From: SZUA-36 sp963753105
GTDB taxonomy: Bacteria > Pseudomonadota > Gammaproteobacteria > Xanthomonadales > SZUA-36
Reading direction: 5' to 3'
DNA: 64,000 bases
Assembly (NCBI GenBank): GCA_963753105.1
Contig: CAVWBD010000001.1
Location: 1 to 64,000 of the forward strand
Shown: one piece after another, positions 47,602 through 55,397 of the stretch
How the letters are laid out: each line of letters opens with the position of its first letter
Numbering within the stretch: position 1 is the first letter of the stretch
The notes under the pieces: model-generated
The model's input: only the letters and a program-made list of their open reading frames with translations
Databases searched by the model: none
Told to the model about the DNA's origin: nothing
Made by a program: the position numbers and the translations under genes

Positions 47602-48303
47602 TCAGCCCAAACATCCCTTGAGCCAATGACCGATGTCCGCTATTTCCGGTGGTGATACCGAGTGGGGTATCGGGTAGCTGTGCCATTCCACCGGCCACCC
47701 TCCATCCTGCAAGACCGTTACGGTAGCCTGCCCCATGGCAAACGGCACCATCGGATCCATGGTGCCATGGCCGACAAAAACCGGTGTCGTGGCATTGGCT
47801 TCCGATCGCTCCTGCATCAATCGTTCGGGAAACAACAGGTAGGCGGACAGGGCCATGATTCCAGCCAGCTTTTGCCCGTAGCGCAATCCAACGTGCAGGG
47901 CCACCGCACCACCCTGTGAAAAACCGGCCAGGATGATTTTTGACGCCGGTATGCCACGTTCGATCTCGCGCTCGATCAGCGCCAGGACCTGTTCCGTGCT
48001 GTGCGCGATCCCGGCTTCGTCCTGGCCCCTGGAGGTGCTGATCTCGACAATGTCATACCAGGCCCGCATGACCATGCCACCGTTGATGGTGATCGGCCTG
48101 CGCATGGCGTGGGGGAAAATAAACCGCACTGCCAGGCCGGGTGGTAATCCCAGGTATGGGACCACGGGTTCAAAATCACGTCCGTCCGCACCCAGGCCGT
48201 GCATCCAGATCACCGAATATTCGGCGCCGGCAGCCGTGTTGACCTCCACGCAGTCGAGCAGCTCATCGCCTCGCACGCCAAGTGCTGAATTGCTATTATC
48301 CAT
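47602..48303 (-). CDS. Carboxylesterase/phospholipase family hydrolase
   Basis: This alpha/beta hydrolase of the EstB/acyl-protein thioesterase type has VIWMHGLGADGRDFEPVVPY (oxyanion region), ILAGFSQGGAVALHVG (nucleophile Ser), GHGTMDPMVPFAMG (acid) and SYPIPHSVSPPEI (His). I prefer ATG 48303 (MDNSNSALGVRG) to 48324; the family N-terminus allows either. The promoter region is shared with divergent lptM. Its natural substrate is unknown; it hydrolyses small esters in studied relatives. Confidence 0.9.
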   Translation of the reverse strand: MDNSNSALGVRGDELLDCVEVNTAAGAEYSVIWMHGLGADGRDFEPVVPYLGLPPGLAVRFIFPHAMRRPITINGGMVMRAWYDIVEISTSRGQDEAGIAHSTEQVLALIEREIERGIPASKIILAGFSQGGAVALHVGLRYGQKLAGIMALSAYLLFPERLMQERSEANATTPVFVGHGTMDPMVPFAMGQATVTVLQDGGWPVEWHSYPIPHSVSPPEIADIGHWLKGCLG

Positions 48304-48365
48304 GACGTATAGTGTAGCAGCCATGTGTAGCCAGTTAATACTCGCGGAGCCCGGAAATACCTGAT

Positions 48366-48551
48366 ATGCGAAGCCTCAAAATCACTATAGCCTTACTTGT
48401 CTGTGCGGCCTTTTTGGGTGCCTGTGGCCTGAAGGGCCCGCTGTATCTGCCGGGTGAAGACGGCCAGGCAAAATCCACCACCGGACAGGTGCCGGACGAT
48501 GACGACCTGACGGTAAGCAAGAAAAAGGACGAGGAATCCGGCCAGGATTAA
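48366..48551 (+). CDS. lptM: LptM (YifL-type) small lipoprotein
   Basis: This 61-residue lipoprotein has a signal peptide with lipobox FLGAC (lipidated Cys20), followed by the signature CGLKGPLYLPGED and an acidic-basic tail. LptM-type lipoproteins assist assembly of the LptDE lipopolysaccharide translocon in E. coli. It lies 2 bp before dapF in the conserved lptM-dapF-DUF484-xerC order. Confidence 0.92.
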   Translation: MRSLKITIALLVCAAFLGACGLKGPLYLPGEDGQAKSTTGQVPDDDDLTVSKKKDEESGQD

Positions 48552-48553
48552 AC

Positions 48554-49381
48554 ATGCCAGTCACGTTTCACAAAATGCATGGCCTGGGTAACGATTTCAT
48601 CCTGCTGGATTTGCGTTTCCAGAATTTTCAGCTTGACCCGGATGTAGTCACCCGCCTGGCCTCGCGCCACACCGGTATCGGCTGTGACCAGTTGCTGGTC
48701 CTCAAACAAGCCCTCGATGATGAACAAATTGCTTCATTCGAGGTGTGGAATGCCGATGGCAGCCGCGCCGAGCAGTGCGGTAACGGCGTCAGGTGCATGG
48801 GACTGTACCTGCAAATGCATTCACAGACGCCGTTGGGCCGGATTTCACTCGCCGGCCCTGCCGGTGTCGTGCACCTCGAATGCCTGGAAGACGGCATGGT
48901 GCAGGTGGACATGGGCCAGCCGGATTTTGCCGCATCCCGGGTTCCCGTTGTGCTGGAACCCATCGATGGCTGGTATACGCTGGAGGTTGAAGGGCAACAA
49001 TATCGCCTCGGCGCCGTTTCGATGGGCAATCCGCACGCCTTGATGGTGGTGGATGATCTTGATGACACCGATGTCACGCGCCTCGGCGCCGCCATCAGCA
49101 CTCACCCCGTATTCCCGAATGGTTGTAATGCCGGTTTTGTGCAGCTTGTAGATCGTGAAAATGTGCGCTTGCGGGTGTATGAGCGGGGCGCCGGTGAGAC
49201 CCTGGCATGTGGTTCAGGCGCATGTGCCGCAGTCAGCATTCTGCGCAAGGCTGATAGGGTGGAAAAAACAGTGCGCGTGACCCAAGCGGGCGGAATCCTT
49301 ATAATAGCGTGGACGGGTGGGGAGAAACCGGTCATTATGAAGGGGCCAGCAACACACGTGTTTGAGGGGAAACTGACATGA
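48554..49381 (+). CDS. dapF: Diaminopimelate epimerase
   Basis: DapF converts LL- to meso-diaminopimelate for lysine and peptidoglycan. The 275-residue protein has HKMHGLGNDFILLDLR, the first catalytic Cys in EQCGNGVRCMGLYLQ, GNPHALMVVDD, and the second in ERGAGETLACGSGACAA. Its stop overlaps the DUF484 start (ATGA). Confidence 0.96.
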   Translation: MPVTFHKMHGLGNDFILLDLRFQNFQLDPDVVTRLASRHTGIGCDQLLVLKQALDDEQIASFEVWNADGSRAEQCGNGVRCMGLYLQMHSQTPLGRISLAGPAGVVHLECLEDGMVQVDMGQPDFAASRVPVVLEPIDGWYTLEVEGQQYRLGAVSMGNPHALMVVDDLDDTDVTRLGAAISTHPVFPNGCNAGFVQLVDRENVRLRVYERGAGETLACGSGACAAVSILRKADRVEKTVRVTQAGGILIIAWTGGEKPVIMKGPATHVFEGKLT

Positions 49382-50070
49382 GTAATGCCACCAGGTCGAT
49401 TGAAGACGTTGTCATCAAGTACCTGCAACAGAATCCGGATTTCCTGGAGCAGGAACCCGAGTTGCTGAAGGACATGGAGCTCAGCCACGCCTCCGGGCCG
49501 GCCGTTTCCCTGATCGAGAAGCAGGTGCAATACCTGCGTTCTGAGAATGACTCCCTGGAACAGCGTCTGAACCAGCTGATCCAGGTCGCTGCAGACAACG
49601 AAAAACTCATGTACCGCCTGCACCGCTTGACGCTGGAACTGATGTCGATGGGTGATCTGCCATCGTTCTTCGACCGGCTCAGCGAAGCGCTTTTGAAAGA
49701 ATTCAACGCTGATATCCTCAATATCACGCTGTTTGACCGCAAGATCGAGGCCAGTGCCAAAACACCGATGTTCCACATCCAGCGCGATGATCCGGAAATG
49801 CAACAGTTTCAGGACCACATGGACAAGGGCGTCAGTGTCTGTGGCCGTCTGAACCGTAACAAGCGCGACTACCTGTTCGGTGCCCGTGCCCAGTGGGTGC
49901 AATCGACGGTATTGGTACCGATCGGCAACGAGGGCATGCTGGCTATCGGCAGCAGCGACCCGGCACGCTTTTACCCCGGGATGGGCACCCTGTTCCTCGA
50001 CCTGTTGGCGCAGGTGGTGAGTAGCCGCCTGGCACTGGAACAGCCACGAAAACGACGCAAGTCAGCCTGA
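49378..50070 (+). CDS. DUF484 family protein
   Basis: This 230-residue cytoplasmic protein starts with the DUF484 region (IEDVVIKYLQQNPDFLEQEP), then a coiled coil (SLIEKQVQYLRSENDSLEQR) and a GAF-like domain (about 85-220). The family is consistently encoded between dapF and xerC; its function is unknown. Here xerC is displaced about 1.9 kb by a LuxR-type and a CPBP gene, breaking that order. Confidence 0.9.
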   Translation: MSNATRSIEDVVIKYLQQNPDFLEQEPELLKDMELSHASGPAVSLIEKQVQYLRSENDSLEQRLNQLIQVAADNEKLMYRLHRLTLELMSMGDLPSFFDRLSEALLKEFNADILNITLFDRKIEASAKTPMFHIQRDDPEMQQFQDHMDKGVSVCGRLNRNKRDYLFGARAQWVQSTVLVPIGNEGMLAIGSSDPARFYPGMGTLFLDLLAQVVSSRLALEQPRKRRKSA

Positions 50071-50113
50071 CCGATCCGGCAAACCGGCCGTAATACCCAT
50101 AATTGTGGGGCCG

Positions 50114-51016
50114 CTACCGGAAAAGATTGGTTAGTTCGACCCGGTTGCGAACTTCGCATTTACGAAACAGATTGTTGTTGTGATCCTTTACGGTAGCCAG
50201 TGAAATAAACAGTTCGTCAGCGATTTCTTGATTTGTTTTGCCTGCCTGGATCAGGAGGATGACCTGCTTTTCGCGACGCGTGATGCCAAATTCTGCAAAT
50301 TTCTTATTCCGGGGCTCATCCTGCAGTGGCAGGAAAAACCGTATCCAGAACAGTGGGAAAGCGTTGAATAGGATCAGAAATGCACCATAGGTCATCAGCT
50401 GTGCAATCTCTTCGGAGCCTGGTCTGAGCCAACTGGCAAAAAAGACCGCCAAGATAACGGCCAGCAGACTGAGATGAAAAATGCCGAATGAAAGCAGGGA
50501 ATTCCGCCTCGCCCCATGGGGAAGTTGGCGAGTGGTGGTAAGCAGGTGGCCCGCAGCGAGTAGAGCAGTGCCCAGGACGAAGAATTCAAGACTGATAATG
50601 GTGATTTGCAACAGTATTTCTGCGCGCCCGAACCATGCCAGGCTGGTTATTGCAACGTAAACCCCAAGGACGATCAACTCGATCCTGGCGAATCTGGCGG
50701 CCGGTTGTTTTGGGAAATCAATAAGCGTTAGGAGTCGGGTCGATACAACAAACGAGTAAAGCCAACCCAGTTTTAACCCGGCCATCAATAGAAATACGGT
50801 TGGCAGTACGACCGGGTGAGTAAATTGTGATTGTGGCTGCAAATAGCGAAAAACCAACCCGGCAAGAATCAGGAGATTGAAAAGTAATATATGCGTCAAG
50901 TAGTAGCTATGGAATATTGACTGGCTTGATTGCAGCTTCTGGGCGGCGACGATTGCGGCGGACAAACCCGTCGCTAAAGCGATTATCAGTACCAAAAGTG
51001 TCCATGAATCGGGCAT
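50114..51016 (-). CDS. Membrane-bound LuxR-type transcriptional regulator
   Basis: The N-terminal two thirds contain about seven hydrophobic helices (from SWTLLVLIIALATGLSAAIV to MTYGAFLILFNAFPLFWIRF). The last 65 residues are a LuxR/GerE helix-turn-helix: FGITRREKQVILLIQAGKTN, QEIADELFISLATVKDHNNN, then LFRKCEVRNRVELTNLF. It is thus a one-component membrane regulator. ATG 51016 (MPDSWTLL) is favoured over 51061. It converges on DUF484 and is divergent from the CPBP gene, its likely target. Base composition is less GC-rich than its neighbours, consistent with insertion. Confidence 0.85.
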   Translation of the reverse strand: MPDSWTLLVLIIALATGLSAAIVAAQKLQSSQSIFHSYYLTHILLFNLLILAGLVFRYLQPQSQFTHPVVLPTVFLLMAGLKLGWLYSFVVSTRLLTLIDFPKQPAARFARIELIVLGVYVAITSLAWFGRAEILLQITIISLEFFVLGTALLAAGHLLTTTRQLPHGARRNSLLSFGIFHLSLLAVILAVFFASWLRPGSEEIAQLMTYGAFLILFNAFPLFWIRFFLPLQDEPRNKKFAEFGITRREKQVILLIQAGKTNQEIADELFISLATVKDHNNNLFRKCEVRNRVELTNLFR

Positions 51017-51052
51017 GTCATCATCATAGCCCAGAGAGGGCACAGACAGCAC

Positions 51053-51068
51053 CCCAACCATGGTTGGG
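51053..51068. promoter_or_regulatory. Perfect 16-bp palindrome in the LuxR/CPBP divergent region
   Basis: CCCAACCATGGTTGGG is a perfect palindrome between the divergent luxR-like and CPBP genes, 37 bp from the preferred luxR-like start. A second dyad, TTCCCGA...TCGGGAA, lies near 51123-51160 in the CPBP leader. They are candidate operators; binding by the adjacent regulator is inference. Confidence 0.45.
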
Positions 51069-51166
51069 AATTGCGGTTTCCCGACTTTTTCCGGGTGTTC
51101 ACAACCCCGTTATCAACCGATACTTCCCGATAATCAAAAAGCCAGAACTGTTCGGGAAAGTGGAAA

Positions 51167-51898
51167 ATGGAACATGAAGATCTGAAAGAGAGAACTCCGG
51201 GTATCCGGATTCAATACGCAGCAGCAGCAGCGGCTATTGCACCAATGGCTGTATTGACAACCTGGATGTACGGAGTCAGGGATTCTGCACCGAGTATTCA
51301 GGAGTTTTTCCTGGGCCCAATGCTATTTGGCGGCGCCATGATCTTCTGGCTGCTGTACCTCCATATCGTGGTTTGTCGTGACGACTTGCGGTCGATCGGT
51401 TTTCGTCTTACCGGGCTGTCACGGGACGTGGTCATTGGTGCGGCCATGGGTGTGGGGTTTTTATTCCTCAAGTTCTGGACCGATCCTGTACTTCGCGGTC
51501 TTTTTGAAGCGCGCCCGCCAAGTGCAGAGATGATTCAATTGATAACAGCTGTTGTAAGCGACACCCGGTTACTGTTGTTGTGGCTGGGGCCGGTCGTGTG
51601 GATCGGTATTGCTGGATTCGAAGAACTGTGGCGGGTTGTCGTGCTGCGCCGGTTTTGGACGGTATTTCCCAGTGCTCCCGGGAAGTGGGTCTCTCTTGTC
51701 CTGGTTTCCGTATTGATTGGCATTGCCCATGGTTACCAGGGGCCGGCAGCCATCCTTTCTATTACGATGAAATCGATTCTCATGGGTTGGTACTTCATGG
51801 CTACTGGTCGAACAAGAGCGCTAATCGTCGCACATGCCGTGTACGACTCTGTGCAGATCGTGATGGCTGTGATCGCCATTCGACAAATCGGTTTATGA
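51167..51898 (+). CDS. CPBP family intramembrane metalloprotease
   Basis: This 243-residue membrane protein has about seven helices and the CPBP (Abi/CAAX protease-like) motifs: GFEELWRVVVLRRF (EExxxR), SVLIGIAHGYQG (His motif 2) and ALIVAHAVYDSVQ (motif 3). Family members cleave within membranes and serve in prenyl-protein processing, bacteriocin immunity or signalling. Divergent pairing with a membrane LuxR regulator suggests a regulated membrane-signal module. The ATG at 51167 overlaps the end of a GGAAAGTGGAAA leader. Confidence 0.87.
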   Translation: MEHEDLKERTPGIRIQYAAAAAAIAPMAVLTTWMYGVRDSAPSIQEFFLGPMLFGGAMIFWLLYLHIVVCRDDLRSIGFRLTGLSRDVVIGAAMGVGFLFLKFWTDPVLRGLFEARPPSAEMIQLITAVVSDTRLLLLWLGPVVWIGIAGFEELWRVVVLRRFWTVFPSAPGKWVSLVLVSVLIGIAHGYQGPAAILSITMKSILMGWYFMATGRTRALIVAHAVYDSVQIVMAVIAIRQIGL

Positions 51899-51998
51899 TC
51901 ATTCAGGAATCGCGGCGAGACGCTACTCCCAAATCAGAAACCAACCTCCAGTTAACATTCAGCCGTTGAATCAGGAATTCTGGTGTAAGCTTGTTGCC

Positions 51999-52886
51999 AT
52001 GAAGCAACACGCCAGGAATTTCATCGTCTACCTGGAAAATGAACGCGGTCTGGCCATTCGAACCCGGCAGGCCTACCGGCGTGACCTCGACCAGTTCCTG
52101 CAGTTTTTGGACGATGAAAAAATCCAGGATGCCGACATGGTCACCCAACACCATGTCCGGGCCTTCATCGCGCTGAGACACCGCCAGGGGCTGGGCGGAA
52201 AATCACTGCAACGGCTGTTGTCCGCGATCCGCAGTTTTTTCCGCTGGATGCTGCGTGAAGGCATTGCCTCGCAAAACCCGGCGACCGCCGTCCGGGCGCC
52301 AAAAAGCCCACGCCACCTGCCGGCGACACTGGATGCCGACACCATCGACCAACTGCTGAATATCCCCTGCGATACCCCGTTGGCCATCCGTGACAAGGCC
52401 ATCATGGAGTTGTTCTATTCCTCCGGTCTGCGGCTTTCGGAACTGGCAACCCTGCGCTGGGAACAGATCGACCTGGGCTCGGGCATGGTCACGGTGACCG
52501 GCAAGGGCAACCGCGCCCGCATGGTGCCGGTGGGGCGTATCGCCGCTAAAGCGCTGCTCGAGTGGCGCAAGGCACGCGGTGAATTTGCTTCTTTTGAAGA
52601 ACCGCACGTATTTGTCAGCCGCCGGGGCAATCCGATCGCCACACGCACCATCCAGGCCCGCATACGCTACTGGGCAAAACGCCAGGGAATGCCACAGAAC
52701 GTCTACCCCCACCTTCTCAGGCACAGTTTCGCCAGCCATATGCTTGAATCATCGGGCGATTTGCGCGCGGTACAGGAACTGCTGGGCCACGCCGACATCT
52801 CGACCACCCAGGTCTATACCCACCTGGATTTCCAGCACCTGGCCAAGGTTTACGACAAGGCCCACCCCAGAGCCAAGAAAAAATAG
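51999..52886 (+). CDS. xerC: Site-specific tyrosine recombinase XerC
   Basis: XerC with XerD resolves chromosome dimers at dif. The 295-residue protein has the N-terminal SAM-like domain (NFIVYLENERGLAIRTRQAY) and the catalytic tetrad: Arg in SGLRLSELATLRW, His-x-x-Arg in HLLRHSFASHMLE, His in ELLGHADISTTQVYTH, and the Tyr nucleophile in the same motif. I chose ATG 51999 (MKQHARNF); the upstream TTG at 51966 adds an unlikely extension. It normally follows DUF484 directly. Confidence 0.95.
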   Translation: MKQHARNFIVYLENERGLAIRTRQAYRRDLDQFLQFLDDEKIQDADMVTQHHVRAFIALRHRQGLGGKSLQRLLSAIRSFFRWMLREGIASQNPATAVRAPKSPRHLPATLDADTIDQLLNIPCDTPLAIRDKAIMELFYSSGLRLSELATLRWEQIDLGSGMVTVTGKGNRARMVPVGRIAAKALLEWRKARGEFASFEEPHVFVSRRGNPIATRTIQARIRYWAKRQGMPQNVYPHLLRHSFASHMLESSGDLRAVQELLGHADISTTQVYTHLDFQHLAKVYDKAHPRAKKK

Positions 52887-52906
52887 AAGGTCAGGAGAAC
52901 TTCTTT

Positions 52907-52931
52907 GTGGGAGCAACCTTTAGGTCGCGAT
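52907..52931. repeat. REP-like hairpin after xerC
   Basis: GTGGGAGCAACCTTTAGGTCGCGAT can fold into GC-ACCT/AGGT-GC and resembles the abundant GGAGCGACC...GGTCGCGA palindromes of Xanthomonas and Pseudomonas relatives. From here to 53237 I see no gene. Confidence 0.6.
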
Positions 52932-53237
52932 TCAACCCATTGCCCATTGGTCCACCGGTATGGGCTCCTGGCCCCGCAGCCCGTTGGGCTACCCTCTCCT
53001 TCGAATCATCTCAACGCGGCCGGCCTTACGACGAGGCAGTGCCAAGCCTTACCGGATCGCATCGCACGTCCCTGTGCTCCTTGCGATCTACACTCCATCC
53101 TTGGAGATAACATTTCTCCCCTGATGACTCTCAGGATTCGGTGCGGCGCACAAATGTCACCCACACCGCCAAACCACCGGGCAAATGAACGAGCAGTAAG
53201 CTGTGGCTTTCTCCAGGGCTAGTACCACATGTATCGA

Positions 53238-53343
53238 GCCGGGTCGGGGTATTCCTTACCGGGACCGTGAGCGACAGGAGTCGCGACCGAGCCCCCAGGG
53301 ATGGGTCCACGGCGTGTCCCGGGAAGGAATACCTCGACCCGGC
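53238..53343. repeat. Long inverted-repeat (REP/MITE-like) element
   Basis: Arms of 27 bp with two mismatches (53238-53264 and 53317-53343) flank a 52-bp centre that holds GAGCGACAGGAGTCGCGA and CCCAGGGATGGGTCCACGG. The centre looks like repeats I recall from many gammaproteobacterial intergenic regions. It lies between xerC and aqpZ, whose stop is at 53359, and may act as a transcript end for aqpZ. Confidence 0.75.
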
Positions 53344-53358
53344 CTATGAAAGCAGAAA

Positions 53359-54046
53359 CTATTCCTTTTCAAACCACTTGTAGATAACCGCCGCGATCGC
53401 CGCACCAATCATCGGCGCCACCCAGAACAGCCACAACTGCTGCAGGGCGATGCCGCCTTCCAGCAAGCGCCGGGCCGGTGCTACGGGCCGGGTTGACCGA
53501 GGTATTGGTCACCGGGATGCTGATCAGGTGAATCAGGGTCAGGCCTAGACCGATGGCAATCGGTGCAAATCCAGCCGGTGCGCGTTTGTCAGTAGCGCCC
53601 AGGATGATCAGCAGGAACATCAGGGTCATCACGATTTCCGTGACCAGGCCTGCGCCCATGGAATAGCCCTGCGGTGAGTGCTCAGCAAAGCCATTGGAAG
53701 CCAGGCCACCGGCAAAACCTTCCGCGCCACTGGCAATGTAGAACAGCACTGTCGAGGCGAGGACTGCGCCCAGCACCTGTGCAACCATGTAGGCAGGTAC
53801 AGCCGCTTTTTCAATACGCCCGGCGATCATCAGGCCGAGGGTGACGGCCGGGTTCAGGTGGCAACCCGAAATGTGGCCAATGGCAAAAGCCATGGTCAGG
53901 ACCGTAAGACCGAACGCCAAGGCTACACCGGCATAGGCAATACCCACGTCCGGCAGACCGGCAGCCAGCACTGCGCTGCCGCAACCACCCAGTACCAACC
54001 AGAATGTGCCGATAAATTCGGCAGCAGATCGTTTGCTTAAGCTCAT
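53359..54046 (-). CDS. aqpZ: Aquaporin Z, one frameshift near the C-terminus
   Basis: This water channel of the inner membrane has six helices, both NPA boxes (GHISGCHLNPAVTLGLMIAG and SVNPARSTGPAL) and the selectivity-filter Arg after the second. A shift near 53482 diverts the frame; restoring it gives IALQQLWLFWVAPMIGAAIA, then AVIYKWFEKE and a stop at 53359. The total of about 229 residues is typical of AqpZ. Confidence 0.93.
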
Positions 54047-54086
54047 TTATTACTCTCCCGTTTTAGTGAATTGACACTCGATTTTA

Positions 54087-54144
54087 GGGGGTCAGGTTCA
54101 TATTTTCGCTCGTGATCCAAGCCAGAAAAATGAACCTGACCCCC
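54087..54144. repeat. GGGGGTCAGGTTCAT inverted-repeat hairpin
   Basis: GGGGGTCAGGTTCAT (54087-54101) and ATGAACCTGACCCCC (54130-54144) are perfect 15-bp inverted complements. It lies between aqpZ and the membrane-protein gene and belongs to the GGGGTCAG... palindrome type seen also at 10.2, 25.0 and 29.4 kb, though with a different second half. Confidence 0.75.
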
Positions 54145-54186
54145 CAATGCTTAATCGTCCTTCCGACAGATTATAAACCGCTGACA

Positions 54187-54726
54187 TCAGTTTTCAGCCT
54201 GCTTGCGCTGCCGGTACATTCGCTGCGCCAGTTTCAAACCCTGCCAGTATCCACCATAGGCCACCACGAACCAGACCCACGTGTTCGTCGTGTCGATACT
54301 GCTCATCCAGTAAACCGGCCAGGTCATGGCGGTAATGAAATTTGTCAACGCCTCGATTAAAACGTTGACCAGCAGATCAATATCGAGTTGTTTCAAAAAA
54401 TCCGTGAAACCACCAAAATTAATCATCGTGGTGGCGATATCTGTCACTTCGACAACGATATAGGTGAAAAACGCCACGATTCCATAGAATCCACCGCCAA
54501 ATTTGGCCCATTTCTTTTGCAAGGGATGTTGTTTGACCGGGTTTTCCGATGCCCGCTTTTTTCCGGCCTTTTTCATGGCTTCCATCTCGCGCTCCAGCGC
54601 TTTGCTGTCACTCGATTCCTGGAAGTGTCCGTTATGCAGGGCCCACCAAACCAATGCCAGTGTAAATAAACCAATGGGTAAACCCGCCAACAGCAGCGCC
54701 CGGAAAATTTCTCCCAATAAGTCCAC
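54187..54726 (-). CDS. Membrane protein of unknown function
   Basis: This protein of about 179 residues begins at a GTG (54726, VDLLGEIFRALLLAGLPIGL) with GGGGAGAG just upstream; the longer frame to 54771 is unlikely. It has one N-terminal helix, a basic linker (LEREMEAMKKAGKKRASENP), two or three further helices (YGIVAFFTYIVVEVTDIATT; LIEALTNFITAMTWPVYWMS; TWVWFVVAYGGYWQGLKLAQ) and a basic tail. I do not recognise a family. It is divergent from hslV, with starts about 105 bp apart. Confidence 0.75.
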   Translation of the reverse strand: MDLLGEIFRALLLAGLPIGLFTLALVWWALHNGHFQESSDSKALEREMEAMKKAGKKRASENPVKQHPLQKKWAKFGGGFYGIVAFFTYIVVEVTDIATTMINFGGFTDFLKQLDIDLLVNVLIEALTNFITAMTWPVYWMSSIDTTNTWVWFVVAYGGYWQGLKLAQRMYRQRKQAEN

Positions 54727-54830
54727 ACCCTCTCCCCGAAGAATTGTTCTTTGTGTGCAAGTGTACGCCAAGCTTGCAATTTAGCGCATATATCCCCACT
54801 TTTCTTTCACGTATGCAAAAGGAGAATCAG

Positions 54831-55379
54831 GTGGAACAGTACCGGGGAACGACCATTTGTTCAGTACGCCGGGGCAACCAGGTGGTCATGGGCGGCGACG
54901 GCCAGGTCACGCTTGGCAACACGGTGATGAAATCCAATGCCCGCAAGGTGCGGCGCATGTATAAGGACCAGGTCATCGCAGGTTTTGCCGGCGCCACGGC
55001 CGATGCATTTACGCTATTTGAACGTTTCGAAGGCAAACTGGAAAAACACTCCGGCAACCTCGTGCGTGCAGCGGTTGAAATGGCCAAGGACTGGCGTACC
55101 GATCGCATGTTGCGCCGTCTCGAGGCCCTGCTGGCCATCGCGGACAAGAAAAACTCGCTGTTGATTTCCGGTAACGGGGATGTGATCGAGCCCGAAAGCG
55201 GGCTGATTGCCATTGGATCCGGTGGGCCGTTCGCACAATCAGCGGCGATGGCCTATCTCGATAGCACGGAACTGGATGCGGAAACCATCGTCAGAAAATC
55301 CCTCGCGATTGCCGCCGATATCTGCATTTACACCAACAACAACATCATTATCGAAACACTGGATATCAGTGACAGTTAA
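54831..55379 (+). CDS. hslV: ATP-dependent protease subunit HslV (N-terminal Thr after a short propeptide)
   Basis: HslV is the proteasome-like peptidase of HslVU. I start at GTG 54831 because AAAAGGAG lies 6 nt upstream. The product begins VEQYRG followed by TTICSVRRGNQVVMGGDG, so the catalytic Thr would be exposed by removing a six-residue propeptide and not only Met. Other motifs are normal: GFAGATADAFTLFERFE, AKDWRTDRMLRRLEALLAIA, AIGSGGPFAQSAAMAYL. hslU follows 18 bp later. Confidence 0.93.
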   Translation: MEQYRGTTICSVRRGNQVVMGGDGQVTLGNTVMKSNARKVRRMYKDQVIAGFAGATADAFTLFERFEGKLEKHSGNLVRAAVEMAKDWRTDRMLRRLEALLAIADKKNSLLISGNGDVIEPESGLIAIGSGGPFAQSAAMAYLDSTELDAETIVRKSLAIAADICIYTNNNIIIETLDISDS

Positions 55380-55397
55380 AAGGTACAGGCCCTTAAT

